Assembly: GCA_016183145.1 (NCBI GenBank)
Contig: JACPFE010000083.1
Location: forward strand, 1 to 12,066
Length of the DNA stretch: 12,066 bases
Direction of reading: 5' to 3'
Source of the DNA: Deltaproteobacteria bacterium
GTDB lineage: Bacteria > Desulfobacterota > Binatia > UBA9968
The position numbers and the translations under genes were made by a program. The notes under the pieces were generated by a model. That model searched no databases, was not told the origin of the DNA, and saw only the letters and a program-made list of their open reading frames with translations. Positions 1 through 6,404 of this stretch are shown piece by piece (the first letter of the stretch is position 1; every line of letters begins with the position of its first letter).

Positions 1-1751
1 ATCATCAGGGCTTGCTGCTCAAGCGCATGGAAGAAGCCGTCGACGGCGATTACCAAAAGTACTCCGTCGAGCCGGGAAGCTACACGCGCAAACATTTCTT
101 CGGAAGATATCCCGAACTCGCCGAAATGGTCCATCATCTGAGCGACGATCAGATTCACAAGCTGCTGCGCGGCGGACACGATCCGGAAAAAGTCTACGCG
201 GCGTATAAAGCCGCCGTCGATCACCGAGGCGCGCCCACCGTCATCCTGGCGAAAACGGTCAAAGGTTATGGTCTCGGCGAGGCCGGCGAGGGCCGCAACA
301 TCACCCATCAACAAAAAAAACTCAACGAGCGCGAGCTGCGCGAGTTCCGCTCGCGCTTCGACATTCCGCTCGCCGATGAAGAAGTCGTCGAGACTCCTTT
401 TTACCGCCCGCCTTTGGACAGCGCGGAGACGCGCTACGTGCTGGAACGGCGCAAGCATCTGGGCGGCTTTATCCCCCAGCGCCGGGTCAAAGCCGCCGCT
501 CTGACCCCGCCTGACACGAGCATGTACGCCGAACTGCTCAAAGGCTCCGGCCAGCATGCCATGTCCACCACCATGGTGATGGTGCGGCTCTTAAGCCGTC
601 TTCTGAGCCATGATGCAATCGGCAAGCGCATCGTGCCGATCATCCCCGACGAAGCGCGCACCTTCGGCATGGACGCGCTTTTCCGCCAAGTCGGCATCTA
701 CTCTTCCAAAGGACAACTCTACGAACCGGTCGATCGCGAGTCCCTGCTCTACTACAACGAAGTCAAAGACGGACAAATCCTCGAAGAAGGCATCACCGAA
801 GCGGGCGCCATGTCGTCCTTTATCGCTGCCGGCGCTGCCTACGCCAATTTCGGCATCAACATGATTCCGTTCTACTTTTACTATTCGATGTTCGGCTTCC
901 AGCGCATCGGCGATTTGATGTGGGCCGCGGCCGACAGCAAGGCCAAGGGTTTTCTCTGCGGCGCCACCGCCGGGCGCACGACGCTCAACGGCGAAGGGTT
1001 GCAACACCAGGACGGCCATAGCCACATCCTGGCGAGCACCATCCCGACGCTGCTGACTTACGACCCCGGTTTCGGCTATGAGATCGCCGTCATCGTGCGC
1101 GACGGGTTGAGACGGCTTTATGTGGAGGGCGAGGAATATTTTTACTATCTGACCCTCTACAACGAGAATTATGAAATGCCCGCGATGCCCGACGGCGCGG
1201 AGCCGGGAATTTTAAAGGGCCTGTACCGGCTCAAAGCGGCGCCCAAAGGGAAACAGCATAAAGCGCATATCTTCGCCAGCGGACCGCTCTTGAGGGAAGC
1301 CCTAGGCGCGCAGGACATTTTGGCCGAGCACTTCGACGTGTCGGCGGACGTCTGGAGCGCCACCAGTTATAAGCAACTACGCGGCGAGGCCTTGCGGGTC
1401 AAGCGCTGGAACATGCTCCATCCCACGGCGCCGAAAAAGTCATCTTATTTAGAGACCACGCTGCAAAACGAGGAAGGTGTCTTTGTCGCGGTCTCCGACT
1501 ATATGAAAATGGTTCCCGATCAGATCGCGCCCTGGGTGCCCGGCGGTCTCATGAGCCTGGGAACGGATGGCTTCGGCCGCAGCGACACCCGTGAGAACCT
1601 CCGACGATTTTTCGAGGTCGACGCGGAGCTCACCGTGATCGCGACCTTGTACGCCCTCTACCAGAAAGGCTCTCTGGCCGGCGAAAAAGTCGAAACGGCG
1701 ATCAAGAGACTCGGCGTCGATCCGGAAAAATCATTTCCATTCTATCTCTAG
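1..1751 (+). CDS. aceE: Pyruvate dehydrogenase E1 component, homodimeric type (5'-truncated by window edge)
   Basis: E1 is the thiamine-diphosphate enzyme that decarboxylates pyruvate and acetylates the E2 lipoyl group. The frame is open from base 3 with no convincing start, so the gene begins upstream. About 582 C-terminal residues of a family normally near 890 are present. Counting from the TTG at 12 as residue 1, the active-site positions known from E. coli AceE are all kept: His99 in NITHQ (E. coli His407, mobile loop), Glu214 in IIPDEARTFG (Glu522), Glu263 in EGITEAG (Glu571, which contacts the ThDP pyrimidine), Arg298 in FQRIGDL (Arg606) and His332 in GLQHQDGHSH (His640). The end, LGTDGFGRSDTRENLRRFFE followed by a short helical tail, is typical of the family. 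The ThDP GDG motif lies outside the window. E2 and E3 genes follow on the same strand. The length and these motifs separate it from the alpha/beta heterotetrameric E1 type. Confidence 0.97.
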   Translation, partial: HQGLLLKRMEEAVDGDYQKYSVEPGSYTRKHFFGRYPELAEMVHHLSDDQIHKLLRGGHDPEKVYAAYKAAVDHRGAPTVILAKTVKGYGLGEAGEGRNITHQQKKLNERELREFRSRFDIPLADEEVVETPFYRPPLDSAETRYVLERRKHLGGFIPQRRVKAAALTPPDTSMYAELLKGSGQHAMSTTMVMVRLLSRLLSHDAIGKRIVPIIPDEARTFGMDALFRQVGIYSSKGQLYEPVDRESLLYYNEVKDGQILEEGITEAGAMSSFIAAGAAYANFGINMIPFYFYYSMFGFQRIGDLMWAAADSKAKGFLCGATAGRTTLNGEGLQHQDGHSHILASTIPTLLTYDPGFGYEIAVIVRDGLRRLYVEGEEYFYYLTLYNENYEMPAMPDGAEPGILKGLYRLKAAPKGKQHKAHIFASGPLLREALGAQDILAEHFDVSADVWSATSYKQLRGEALRVKRWNMLHPTAPKKSSYLETTLQNEEGVFVAVSDYMKMVPDQIAPWVPGGLMSLGTDGFGRSDTRENLRRFFEVDAELTVIATLYALYQKGSLAGEKVETAIKRLGVDPEKSFPFYL

Positions 1752-1798
1752 ATTCTTGCCTGTGAAATGTTGAACAAAACGACTGCAAGAAAATTTAT

Positions 1799-1960
1799 CC
1801 CGCCAAGACGCCAAGGCGCAAAGTGACACTCGGTGTCATTTCGACCGAAGGGAGAAATCCTTGTTTCGAGCAAAGCGAGAAATCTTTTTCTTAGATCCCT
1901 CGCGTTCGCTCGGGATGACGGACCTCGGCCCGTCACTTCGCGTCTTTGCGCCTTTGCGGG
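1799..1960. repeat. Nested inverted-repeat intergenic element (MITE/REP-like)
   Basis: Outer arms at 1799-1827 and 1932-1960 are 29 bases each and match at 24 of 29 positions when one is reverse-complemented. An inner, less perfect pair lies at 1835-1861 and 1893-1919, starting with GTCATTTCGACCGAA and ending with CTCGGGATGAC. A further hairpin can form between 1868-1885 and 1893-1911. The element fills over half of the 297-base gap between the E1 and E2 genes. Short reading frames across it exist only because the repeat is open; I see no ribosome-binding site or protein family. It could be a non-autonomous mobile element or a structured RNA segment within the pdh transcript. Confidence 0.7.
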
Positions 1961-2048
1961 AGACATGGTTTTTCCGATCTCGTCTTCGTTTCCGAATTTA
2001 AAATACTTTTGGCTAGATTTCATTCCCTGAACAGCGCACGCACTCACC

Positions 2049-3344
2049 ATGGACGTTAAGCTTCCGCAACTGGCTGAAGGTGTCGAGTCCGGCACGGTGG
2101 TCAATATTCTGGTCGCCGAGGGACAGGATATCAAAAAGGATCAGCCGATCATGGAGCTGGAGACGCAGAAGGCGGTGGGCTCCATTCCCGCGCCGGCGTC
2201 CGGCATCGTCACCAAGATCCACGTGAAAGAAGGAATGGAAATAAGCGTGGGGCATTTGCTAATCACCATCCGGGAGGCCGCCGGTGAGGCCGCTACGTCG
2301 CCTCCTGCGGCGGCGCCGTCACCGGTGGAGCGGCGTGCACCTGAAACGTTTTCGCGGCGCCAACCGGAAAGTCGGGAGGTTACGCCTCTCTCATACCGTC
2401 ACCAATCCCCGAGCGGAGCGCCTCCGCCCGCAGCTCCTTCGATCCGCAAGATCGCTCTCGATCTCGGTATCGACTTGAGCCGCGTCAAAGGCAGCGAAGC
2501 CGGCGGCAGGATCGTTCTTGAAGACCTGCGCACATACATCCGCCGGCTCCAGCAGATCGCCGATGCCGGCGCGACGCAACCGTTGGTCCAAGCGGCGCCT
2601 GCGCCGCCGCGCAGCGAAGTCGAGGACTTTTCGAAATGGGGCACCGTCCGGCGCGAGAAGATGTCAGCGCTACGACGCACGGTCAGCCGGCGCATGGTGG
2701 AATCCTGGACGATGATCCCCAAGATCAATCAGTTCGATGACGCGGACATTACCGCGCTCTTGGCGCTGCGCAAAAAGCATGCCCCGGCTTATCAAAAAAA
2801 AGGCGCGCACCTGACCTTGACCTCGTTCCTGTTGAAGGCGGTCGCCGCTGCGCTCATTAAACATCCGCGGGCCAACGCCAGCGTCGACGAGGCAGCCGGC
2901 GAAATCGTCTTCAAAGACTACCGCCACATCGGCGTCGCCGTGGATACGGAGGCCGGCTTGATCGTCCCGGTGCTGCGCGACGTCGACAAGAAAAATCTTC
3001 TCGATATCTCCCGCGAGCTTGGCGCCATCACCGAGAAAACCCGGCAGCGTAAGATTTCCCTCGAGGAGCTTCAGGGTGGGACTTTTGCGATCTCCAACCA
3101 GGGGAGCATCGGCGGCGGCCATTTCACCCCGATCATATACTCGCCCCAGGTCGCAATCCTCGGCGTGGGGCAAGGGAGCCCCAAGCCCGTCGTCGTGGAC
3201 GGCAAGATCGCGATTCGCACCCTGCTGCCTCTTTGTCTCTCCTACGATCATCGCGTGCTCGACGGCGCCGACGCGGTGCGTTTTTTGCGCGAAATCATCG
3301 CCGGCCTGGAATCCTTCCCGGAGGCCGATGTTAGAATTAACTGA
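2049..3344 (+). CDS. aceF: Dihydrolipoamide acetyltransferase (E2 of pyruvate dehydrogenase)
   Basis: E2 forms the core of the complex and moves the acetyl group from lipoate to CoA. The 431 residues read in order: one lipoyl domain (about 1-76) with the lipoylated Lys41 in ELETQKAVGS, a Pro/Ala/Arg-rich linker (77-128), a peripheral subunit-binding domain (about 129-166, with SIRKIALDLGIDLSRVKGS) that holds E1/E3, a second linker, and the catalytic domain (about 195-431). The catalytic signature YDHRVLDGADAVRFL carries His401 and Asp405. SNQGSIGGGHFTPI precedes it, as usual in this fold. The start at 2049 is fixed by the lipoyl domain beginning directly with MDVKLPQLAEG; the ribosome-binding site is weak. 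A single lipoyl domain contrasts with three in E. coli. The lipoyl motif is ETQKA rather than the commoner ETDKA. The gene lies between E1 and E3, so a pyruvate role is more likely than a branched-chain or 2-oxoglutarate one. Confidence 0.95.
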   Translation: MDVKLPQLAEGVESGTVVNILVAEGQDIKKDQPIMELETQKAVGSIPAPASGIVTKIHVKEGMEISVGHLLITIREAAGEAATSPPAAAPSPVERRAPETFSRRQPESREVTPLSYRHQSPSGAPPPAAPSIRKIALDLGIDLSRVKGSEAGGRIVLEDLRTYIRRLQQIADAGATQPLVQAAPAPPRSEVEDFSKWGTVRREKMSALRRTVSRRMVESWTMIPKINQFDDADITALLALRKKHAPAYQKKGAHLTLTSFLLKAVAAALIKHPRANASVDEAAGEIVFKDYRHIGVAVDTEAGLIVPVLRDVDKKNLLDISRELGAITEKTRQRKISLEELQGGTFAISNQGSIGGGHFTPIIYSPQVAILGVGQGSPKPVVVDGKIAIRTLLPLCLSYDHRVLDGADAVRFLREIIAGLESFPEADVRIN

Positions 3345-3460
3345 GTGTCTTCAGAATTTATTCTGGGTATCATGACCAACGCTGTTTCAACGACGAAAAC
3401 TTTACTCACCACGAAGCACACGAAGGTTTCGGAAATTTTGTTCCTATACTTCGTGCTCTT

Positions 3461-3495
3461 GCCCCGTGGAATACCAGGCCGCAATTCCACCGGGC
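3461..3495. repeat. Imperfect hairpin in the E2-E3 gap
   Basis: GCCCCGTGGAAT at 3461-3472 pairs with ATTCCACCGGGC at 3484-3495, 11 of 12 positions, with an 11-base loop. No T-tract follows, so it is not called a terminator. It could be a transcript-processing hairpin or part of the surrounding repeat island. Confidence 0.4.
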
Positions 3496-3556
3496 GAGTG
3501 TCCTCCTTTGAAAATACCCGTTTGGGGATGAGAACGAAGAGGCCCGCCTGGGTTCC

Positions 3557-3632
3557 GTCATACCCGCGAAAGCGGGTATCCAGGCTAATTCGGCGTCATA
3601 CCCGCGAAAGCGGGTATCCAGGCTAATTCGGC
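3557..3632 (+). repeat. Two perfect tandem copies of a 38-base palindromic unit
   Basis: Copies at 3557-3594 and 3595-3632 are identical and head to tail. Each starts GTCATACCCGCGAAAGCGGG and continues with TATCCAGGCTAATTCGGC. Each contains a perfect 7-base-pair stem with a GAAA loop (TACCCGC-GAAA-GCGGGTA), close to an ideal tetraloop hairpin. The general pattern, GTCAT followed by a CCCGC/GCGGG palindrome and ATCCAGG, resembles widespread REP-like and Neisseria dRS3-like repeats. There are no spacers, so this is not a CRISPR array. Confidence 0.85.
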
Positions 3633-3640
3633 CCAACAAA

Positions 3641-3668
3641 CCTGGATTCCCGCGTGCGCGGGAATGAC
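3641..3668 (-). repeat. Diverged inverted copy of the palindromic unit
   Basis: Read on the minus strand, this matches the first 28 bases of the tandem units at 24 of 28 positions. Two of the four changes sit opposite each other in the stem (A-T becomes T-A), so pairing is kept. The other two are in the loop. The pattern indicates a family of elements kept as hairpins rather than a recent duplication. Confidence 0.75.
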
Positions 3669-3814
3669 GAGTCGAGGAGGGCACCCTGTGGAAGGAAATC
3701 CCTCCATTTTCATCCTCGGCGGGCGAGCGTAAGATCATGGCACACTTCGTGGTGAAAACTGTCCTCGGGGTTTCTCCCACAGTACGCACAGAAAACCTCT
3801 AACTGAAAACACCC

Positions 3815-5233
3815 ATGGAACCCATCAAAACTGAAATCGTCGTTCTCGGCGCGGGACCCGGCGGCTACGCCGCCGCCTTCTATGCCGCCGACAGAGGCAA
3901 GAAGGTCACTCTCGTCGAACAAAACCCGCGCCTGGGCGGCGTCTGCCTGAACGCTGGCTGTATCCCTTCGAAAGCCTTGCTCCATGCCACGGAGATCCTG
4001 CGCGATGCCAAGGACTCGGCGGCGCGCGGCATTGAATTCGGCGCGCCCAAGATCGATCTCGACAAACTGCGCGCCTGGAAGGAATCGATACTCGATAAAC
4101 TGGGCCAGGGTATCAAAGGGTTGGCGCAAAAGCGGGGCGTACAACTCGTCCATGGACGGGGCTATTTCGAAGATTCGCAAACGCTCCGGGTCGAGACCGC
4201 CGAGGGGCAAAGGTTCATCAACTACGATACCGCGATCATCGCGGTGGGTTCCAAGGCGGCGCTGCCGTCGGCCTTCGACCTCGGCAACAAGCGCATCATG
4301 ACCTCGACGGAGGCTTTGGAAATCCAGGACGTGCCGGGCGACCTCTTGGTGGTAGGCGGAGGCTACATCGGCATGGAGCTGGGGACGGTTTACGCCGCCC
4401 TGGGCAGCAAGGTCGTGGTGTTGGAAGCCTTGCCTTCGATACTCACGGGCGTCGATCCCGATCTCGTCCGCCCGGTCAGCCGCGGCGCGCAAAAAGCCTT
4501 CAAGGAAATCCGCGTTAACACCAAAGTGCTCAAGATGGCCACTGCCGGAAAACGGATCAAAGTCACCATCCAGTTGGCCGGCGAGCAGCGCGAAGAGCTT
4601 TACGACCGCGTGTTGGTCAGCGTCGGGCGCGTCCCCAATATCAGCAACATAGGGCTGGAAAATACCAAGGTCGCCAAAGACGACAAAGGCTTCATCAAGT
4701 GCAACGCCAGCCAGCAAACCGACGACCCGCATATCTATGCCATCGGCGACGCTGGCGGCGGCGTGCTGCTGGCTCACCGGGCAAGCAAACAAGCGCGCAT
4801 CGCCGTGGAGGCGATCCTGGGCGAGCCCAGCGTTTTTGAAAACATCGTGATTCCCGCGGTGGTCTTCACTCAACCCGAAGTCGCCTGGTGCGGCCTGACG
4901 GAAAGCGAAGCCAAGCAAAAGGAAATCGAGTTCAAAGTCGCGAAGTTTTTGTGGGGCGCGTCCGGCCGGGCTCTCACCTTGGATCGCCCGGACGGCCTGA
5001 CCAAACTCATCATCGAACCCGAAACCGAACGGATCCTCGGCGTCGGCATCGTCGGCTCCGGCGCGGGGGAATTGATCAGCGAAGGCGTTTTGGCCGTTGA
5101 AATGGGTGCCACCGCGCGCGACCTCGCCGATTCGGTCCATCCCCATCCGACGCTTTCGGAAACGCTGATGGAAGCCGCGGAGACTTTCTACGGAACAGCG
5201 ACGCATACGCTCTCGAAGCCGGCGGCTTCTTGA
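3815..5233 (+). CDS. lpdA: Dihydrolipoamide dehydrogenase (E3)
   Basis: This FAD flavoprotein reoxidises dihydrolipoyl-E2 and passes the electrons to NAD+. It has 472 residues, the usual length. The N-terminal FAD site has GAGPGG (12-17). The redox-active disulfide is in GGVCLNAGCIPSK (Cys44 and Cys49). The NAD site is VVGGGYIGMELG (179-190), followed by the acidic residue in VVVLEA. A second FAD contact is YAIGDAGGG (Asp312). The C-terminal dimer domain ends with the catalytic dyad in HPHPTLSE (His444 and Glu449, the same numbers as in E. coli Lpd). The start at 3815 puts the FAD strand about six residues in, as usual; no strong ribosome-binding site is visible. Placement after E1 and E2 argues that it serves pyruvate dehydrogenase, though a single E3 may also serve other 2-oxoacid complexes or the glycine cleavage system. 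Confidence 0.97.
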   Translation: MEPIKTEIVVLGAGPGGYAAAFYAADRGKKVTLVEQNPRLGGVCLNAGCIPSKALLHATEILRDAKDSAARGIEFGAPKIDLDKLRAWKESILDKLGQGIKGLAQKRGVQLVHGRGYFEDSQTLRVETAEGQRFINYDTAIIAVGSKAALPSAFDLGNKRIMTSTEALEIQDVPGDLLVVGGGYIGMELGTVYAALGSKVVVLEALPSILTGVDPDLVRPVSRGAQKAFKEIRVNTKVLKMATAGKRIKVTIQLAGEQREELYDRVLVSVGRVPNISNIGLENTKVAKDDKGFIKCNASQQTDDPHIYAIGDAGGGVLLAHRASKQARIAVEAILGEPSVFENIVIPAVVFTQPEVAWCGLTESEAKQKEIEFKVAKFLWGASGRALTLDRPDGLTKLIIEPETERILGVGIVGSGAGELISEGVLAVEMGATARDLADSVHPHPTLSETLMEAAETFYGTATHTLSKPAAS

Positions 5234-5240
5234 GTTCAAC

Positions 5241-5355
5241 GTTCAAGGTTCAATGTTCAAGGTTTCCCGAAACGTTGAATCCGAATCTTCAAACATTGAA
5301 CTTTGAACCCGGAACATTGAACAAGTTATTTAACCTTGAACCTGGAACCTTGAAC
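5241..5355. repeat. 24-base inverted repeat made of GTTCAAG words
   Basis: Arms at 5241-5264 and 5332-5355 match at 22 of 24 positions when reverse-complemented, with 67 bases between them. The region has four GTTCAA words on the left and five TTGAAC words on the right, so several alternative pairings are possible. It fills most of the 154-base gap between lpdA and the exonuclease gene. A similar word-based element lies near 11895-12012. It may form a long hairpin that ends or stabilises the pdh transcript, but it lacks a classic GC stem and T-tract. Confidence 0.7.
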
Positions 5356-5387
5356 TGAATTATGTCCTGATTCCCCAAGGTACGTTC

Positions 5388-6272
5388 ATGGCCGATCAAT
5401 CGCCACGACTTTTTCTCATCGACGGCAGCTCCTACATCTTTCGCGCCTTCTTCGCGATTCCGCCGCTCTCGAACGCCGCCGGACTGCCAACCAACGCGAT
5501 CTACGGATTCACCAATATTTTACTTAAGCTGCTAAAACAGTATCAACCCGAATACGTCGTCGTTGCGTTGGACGCCGGACGGGAGACGTTTCGCAATGAG
5601 ATGTTCGCCGATTACAAGAGCAACCGGCCGGAAGCGCCCGCCGAGCTTATTCCCCAGTTCCCTTATTTCCGCAAAGTTCTCGATGCTCTTAATGTCCCAC
5701 TGATCGAGCTGCCCGGATACGAAGCCGATGACATCATCGCTACGCTTTGCGGCGCGATGTCGGGCAAAGGCTGCGAAGTCATCGTCGTTTCCAGCGACAA
5801 GGATCTGATGCAGCTCGTCACCGACGGCATTCGCTTGCTCGACAGCGCCAAAGACCGCTGGATCGGCGCCGAGGAAGTAAAAGGCAAATTCGGCGTCGAG
5901 CCGGAAAAAGTTGTCGAAGTGATGGGTCTTATGGGCGATCCGGTGGATAATATTCCCGGCGTCAAAGGCATCGGCGAGAAAACCGCCATCGCTTTAATCC
6001 AGCAATTTCAGACTCTGGAAAATCTATTCGACCATCTCGACGAAGTCGAGCAAATGAAACTGCGCGGCGCGGCCCGCATTCGCAAGGCCCTCGATGCGGG
6101 AAAGGAAGCGGCCTTCCTAAGCCGTCAACTGGCAACCGTAAAAAACGACGTGCCGATCGCAATCAGCCTGGAGGATTTGCACTTTCGCGGGCTGGACAAA
6201 GAAAAACTACAGCCGCTCTTTGCCGAGCTGGAATTCACGCAACTTCTTAAGACTTTAGAGAATCAAGGCTGA
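5388..6272 (+). CDS. Standalone 5'-3' exonuclease (PolA N-terminal nuclease domain family)
   Basis: The 294-residue protein belongs to the structure-specific 5' nuclease (FEN-like) family, which removes RNA primers and flaps during lagging-strand synthesis and repair. The acidic metal ligands are all visible: Asp12 (LIDGSS), Asp62 (VALDAGRETFR), Glu112, Asp114 and Asp115 (GYEADDIIAT), Asp137 and Asp139 (VSSDKDL), and Asp184 and Asp187 (GDPVDNIPG). The helix-hairpin-helix DNA-binding segment follows as GVKGIGEKTA. The protein ends just after FAELEFTQLLKTL, where full-length PolA would continue into its 3'-5' exonuclease and polymerase parts. The 132 bases downstream contain no remnant of these. 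All active-site residues are present, so a functional single-domain enzyme is likelier than a broken polA. An AAGG ribosome-binding site at 5377-5380 supports the start. No functional link to its neighbours is evident. Confidence 0.92.
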   Translation: MADQSPRLFLIDGSSYIFRAFFAIPPLSNAAGLPTNAIYGFTNILLKLLKQYQPEYVVVALDAGRETFRNEMFADYKSNRPEAPAELIPQFPYFRKVLDALNVPLIELPGYEADDIIATLCGAMSGKGCEVIVVSSDKDLMQLVTDGIRLLDSAKDRWIGAEEVKGKFGVEPEKVVEVMGLMGDPVDNIPGVKGIGEKTAIALIQQFQTLENLFDHLDEVEQMKLRGAARIRKALDAGKEAAFLSRQLATVKNDVPIAISLEDLHFRGLDKEKLQPLFAELEFTQLLKTLENQG

Positions 6273-6375
6273 ACACGCCCCGCAACATTCTCCGCCCGCT
6301 TCTTTTTGAGTTTCAACACCTTTTTCCCTCAGTCCAACGTCGCTGGCGGATATTTATTCCATTTCAAATGCTGGA

Positions 6376-6384
6376 TGGTATAAT
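6376..6384 (+). promoter_or_regulatory. Extended -10 promoter for the lyase-ligase-thiolase operon
   Basis: TGG followed by TATAAT matches the sigma-70 extended -10 consensus (TGnTATAAT) exactly. No good -35 is found at the right distance, which extended -10 promoters tolerate. Transcription would start near 6391, leaving a leader of roughly 15-20 bases that begins at the ribosome-binding site. The position, directly before a four-gene cluster and after an unrelated gene, fits an operon promoter. Confidence 0.6.
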
Positions 6385-6390
6385 TGGACT

Positions 6391-6400
6391 AAAGAGGGGG
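6391..6400 (+). promoter_or_regulatory. Ribosome-binding site of the ammonia-lyase gene
   Basis: AAAGAGGGGG is a purine-rich Shine-Dalgarno-like stretch. It lies 4 bases before GTG 6405 and 10 bases before ATG 6411. Both starts are possible, and ATG 6411 would shorten the protein by only two residues. The spacing is somewhat short for the GTG and slightly long for the ATG, so the start is not settled. Confidence 0.5.
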
Positions 6401-6404
6401 TGTC

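Larger units (their letters stand above)
3345..3814. other. 470-base intergenic region between E2 and E3 genes, repeat-rich
   Basis: I see no gene here. The region holds an imperfect hairpin (3461-3495), two tandem 38-base palindromic units (3557-3632) and a diverged inverted copy (3641-3668). An exact 11-base inverted pair, TCACCACGAAG at 3406-3416 and CTTCGTGGTGA at 3745-3755, brackets nearly the whole region, which suggests a composite repeat island. The reading frames here are short and run through the repeats. No consensus promoter or terminator is clear. Confidence 0.7.

Noticed and set aside
1753..1791. Terminator hairpin after aceE (TTCTTGC ... GCAAGAA)
   Set aside because: Only seven paired bases with a 25-base loop, and no T-run follows.
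1833..2030. A 65-codon frame between the E1 and E2 genes
   Set aside because: It is a translation of the inverted-repeat element. Such repeat-derived frames are a known annotation artefact.
3352..3365. Terminator hairpin after the E2 gene (CAGAAT-TT-ATTCTG)
   Set aside because: The stem is short and AT-rich with a two-base loop, and there is no T-tract after it.
3557..3668. CRISPR array
   Set aside because: Two units abut without spacers and the third is inverted and diverged. No cas gene is nearby.
3710..5239. A 509-codon open frame on the minus strand, opposite lpdA
   Set aside because: It is antisense to a gene with every E3 catalytic motif. Its product has no recognisable family features, and such frames arise from codon bias in GC-rich genes.
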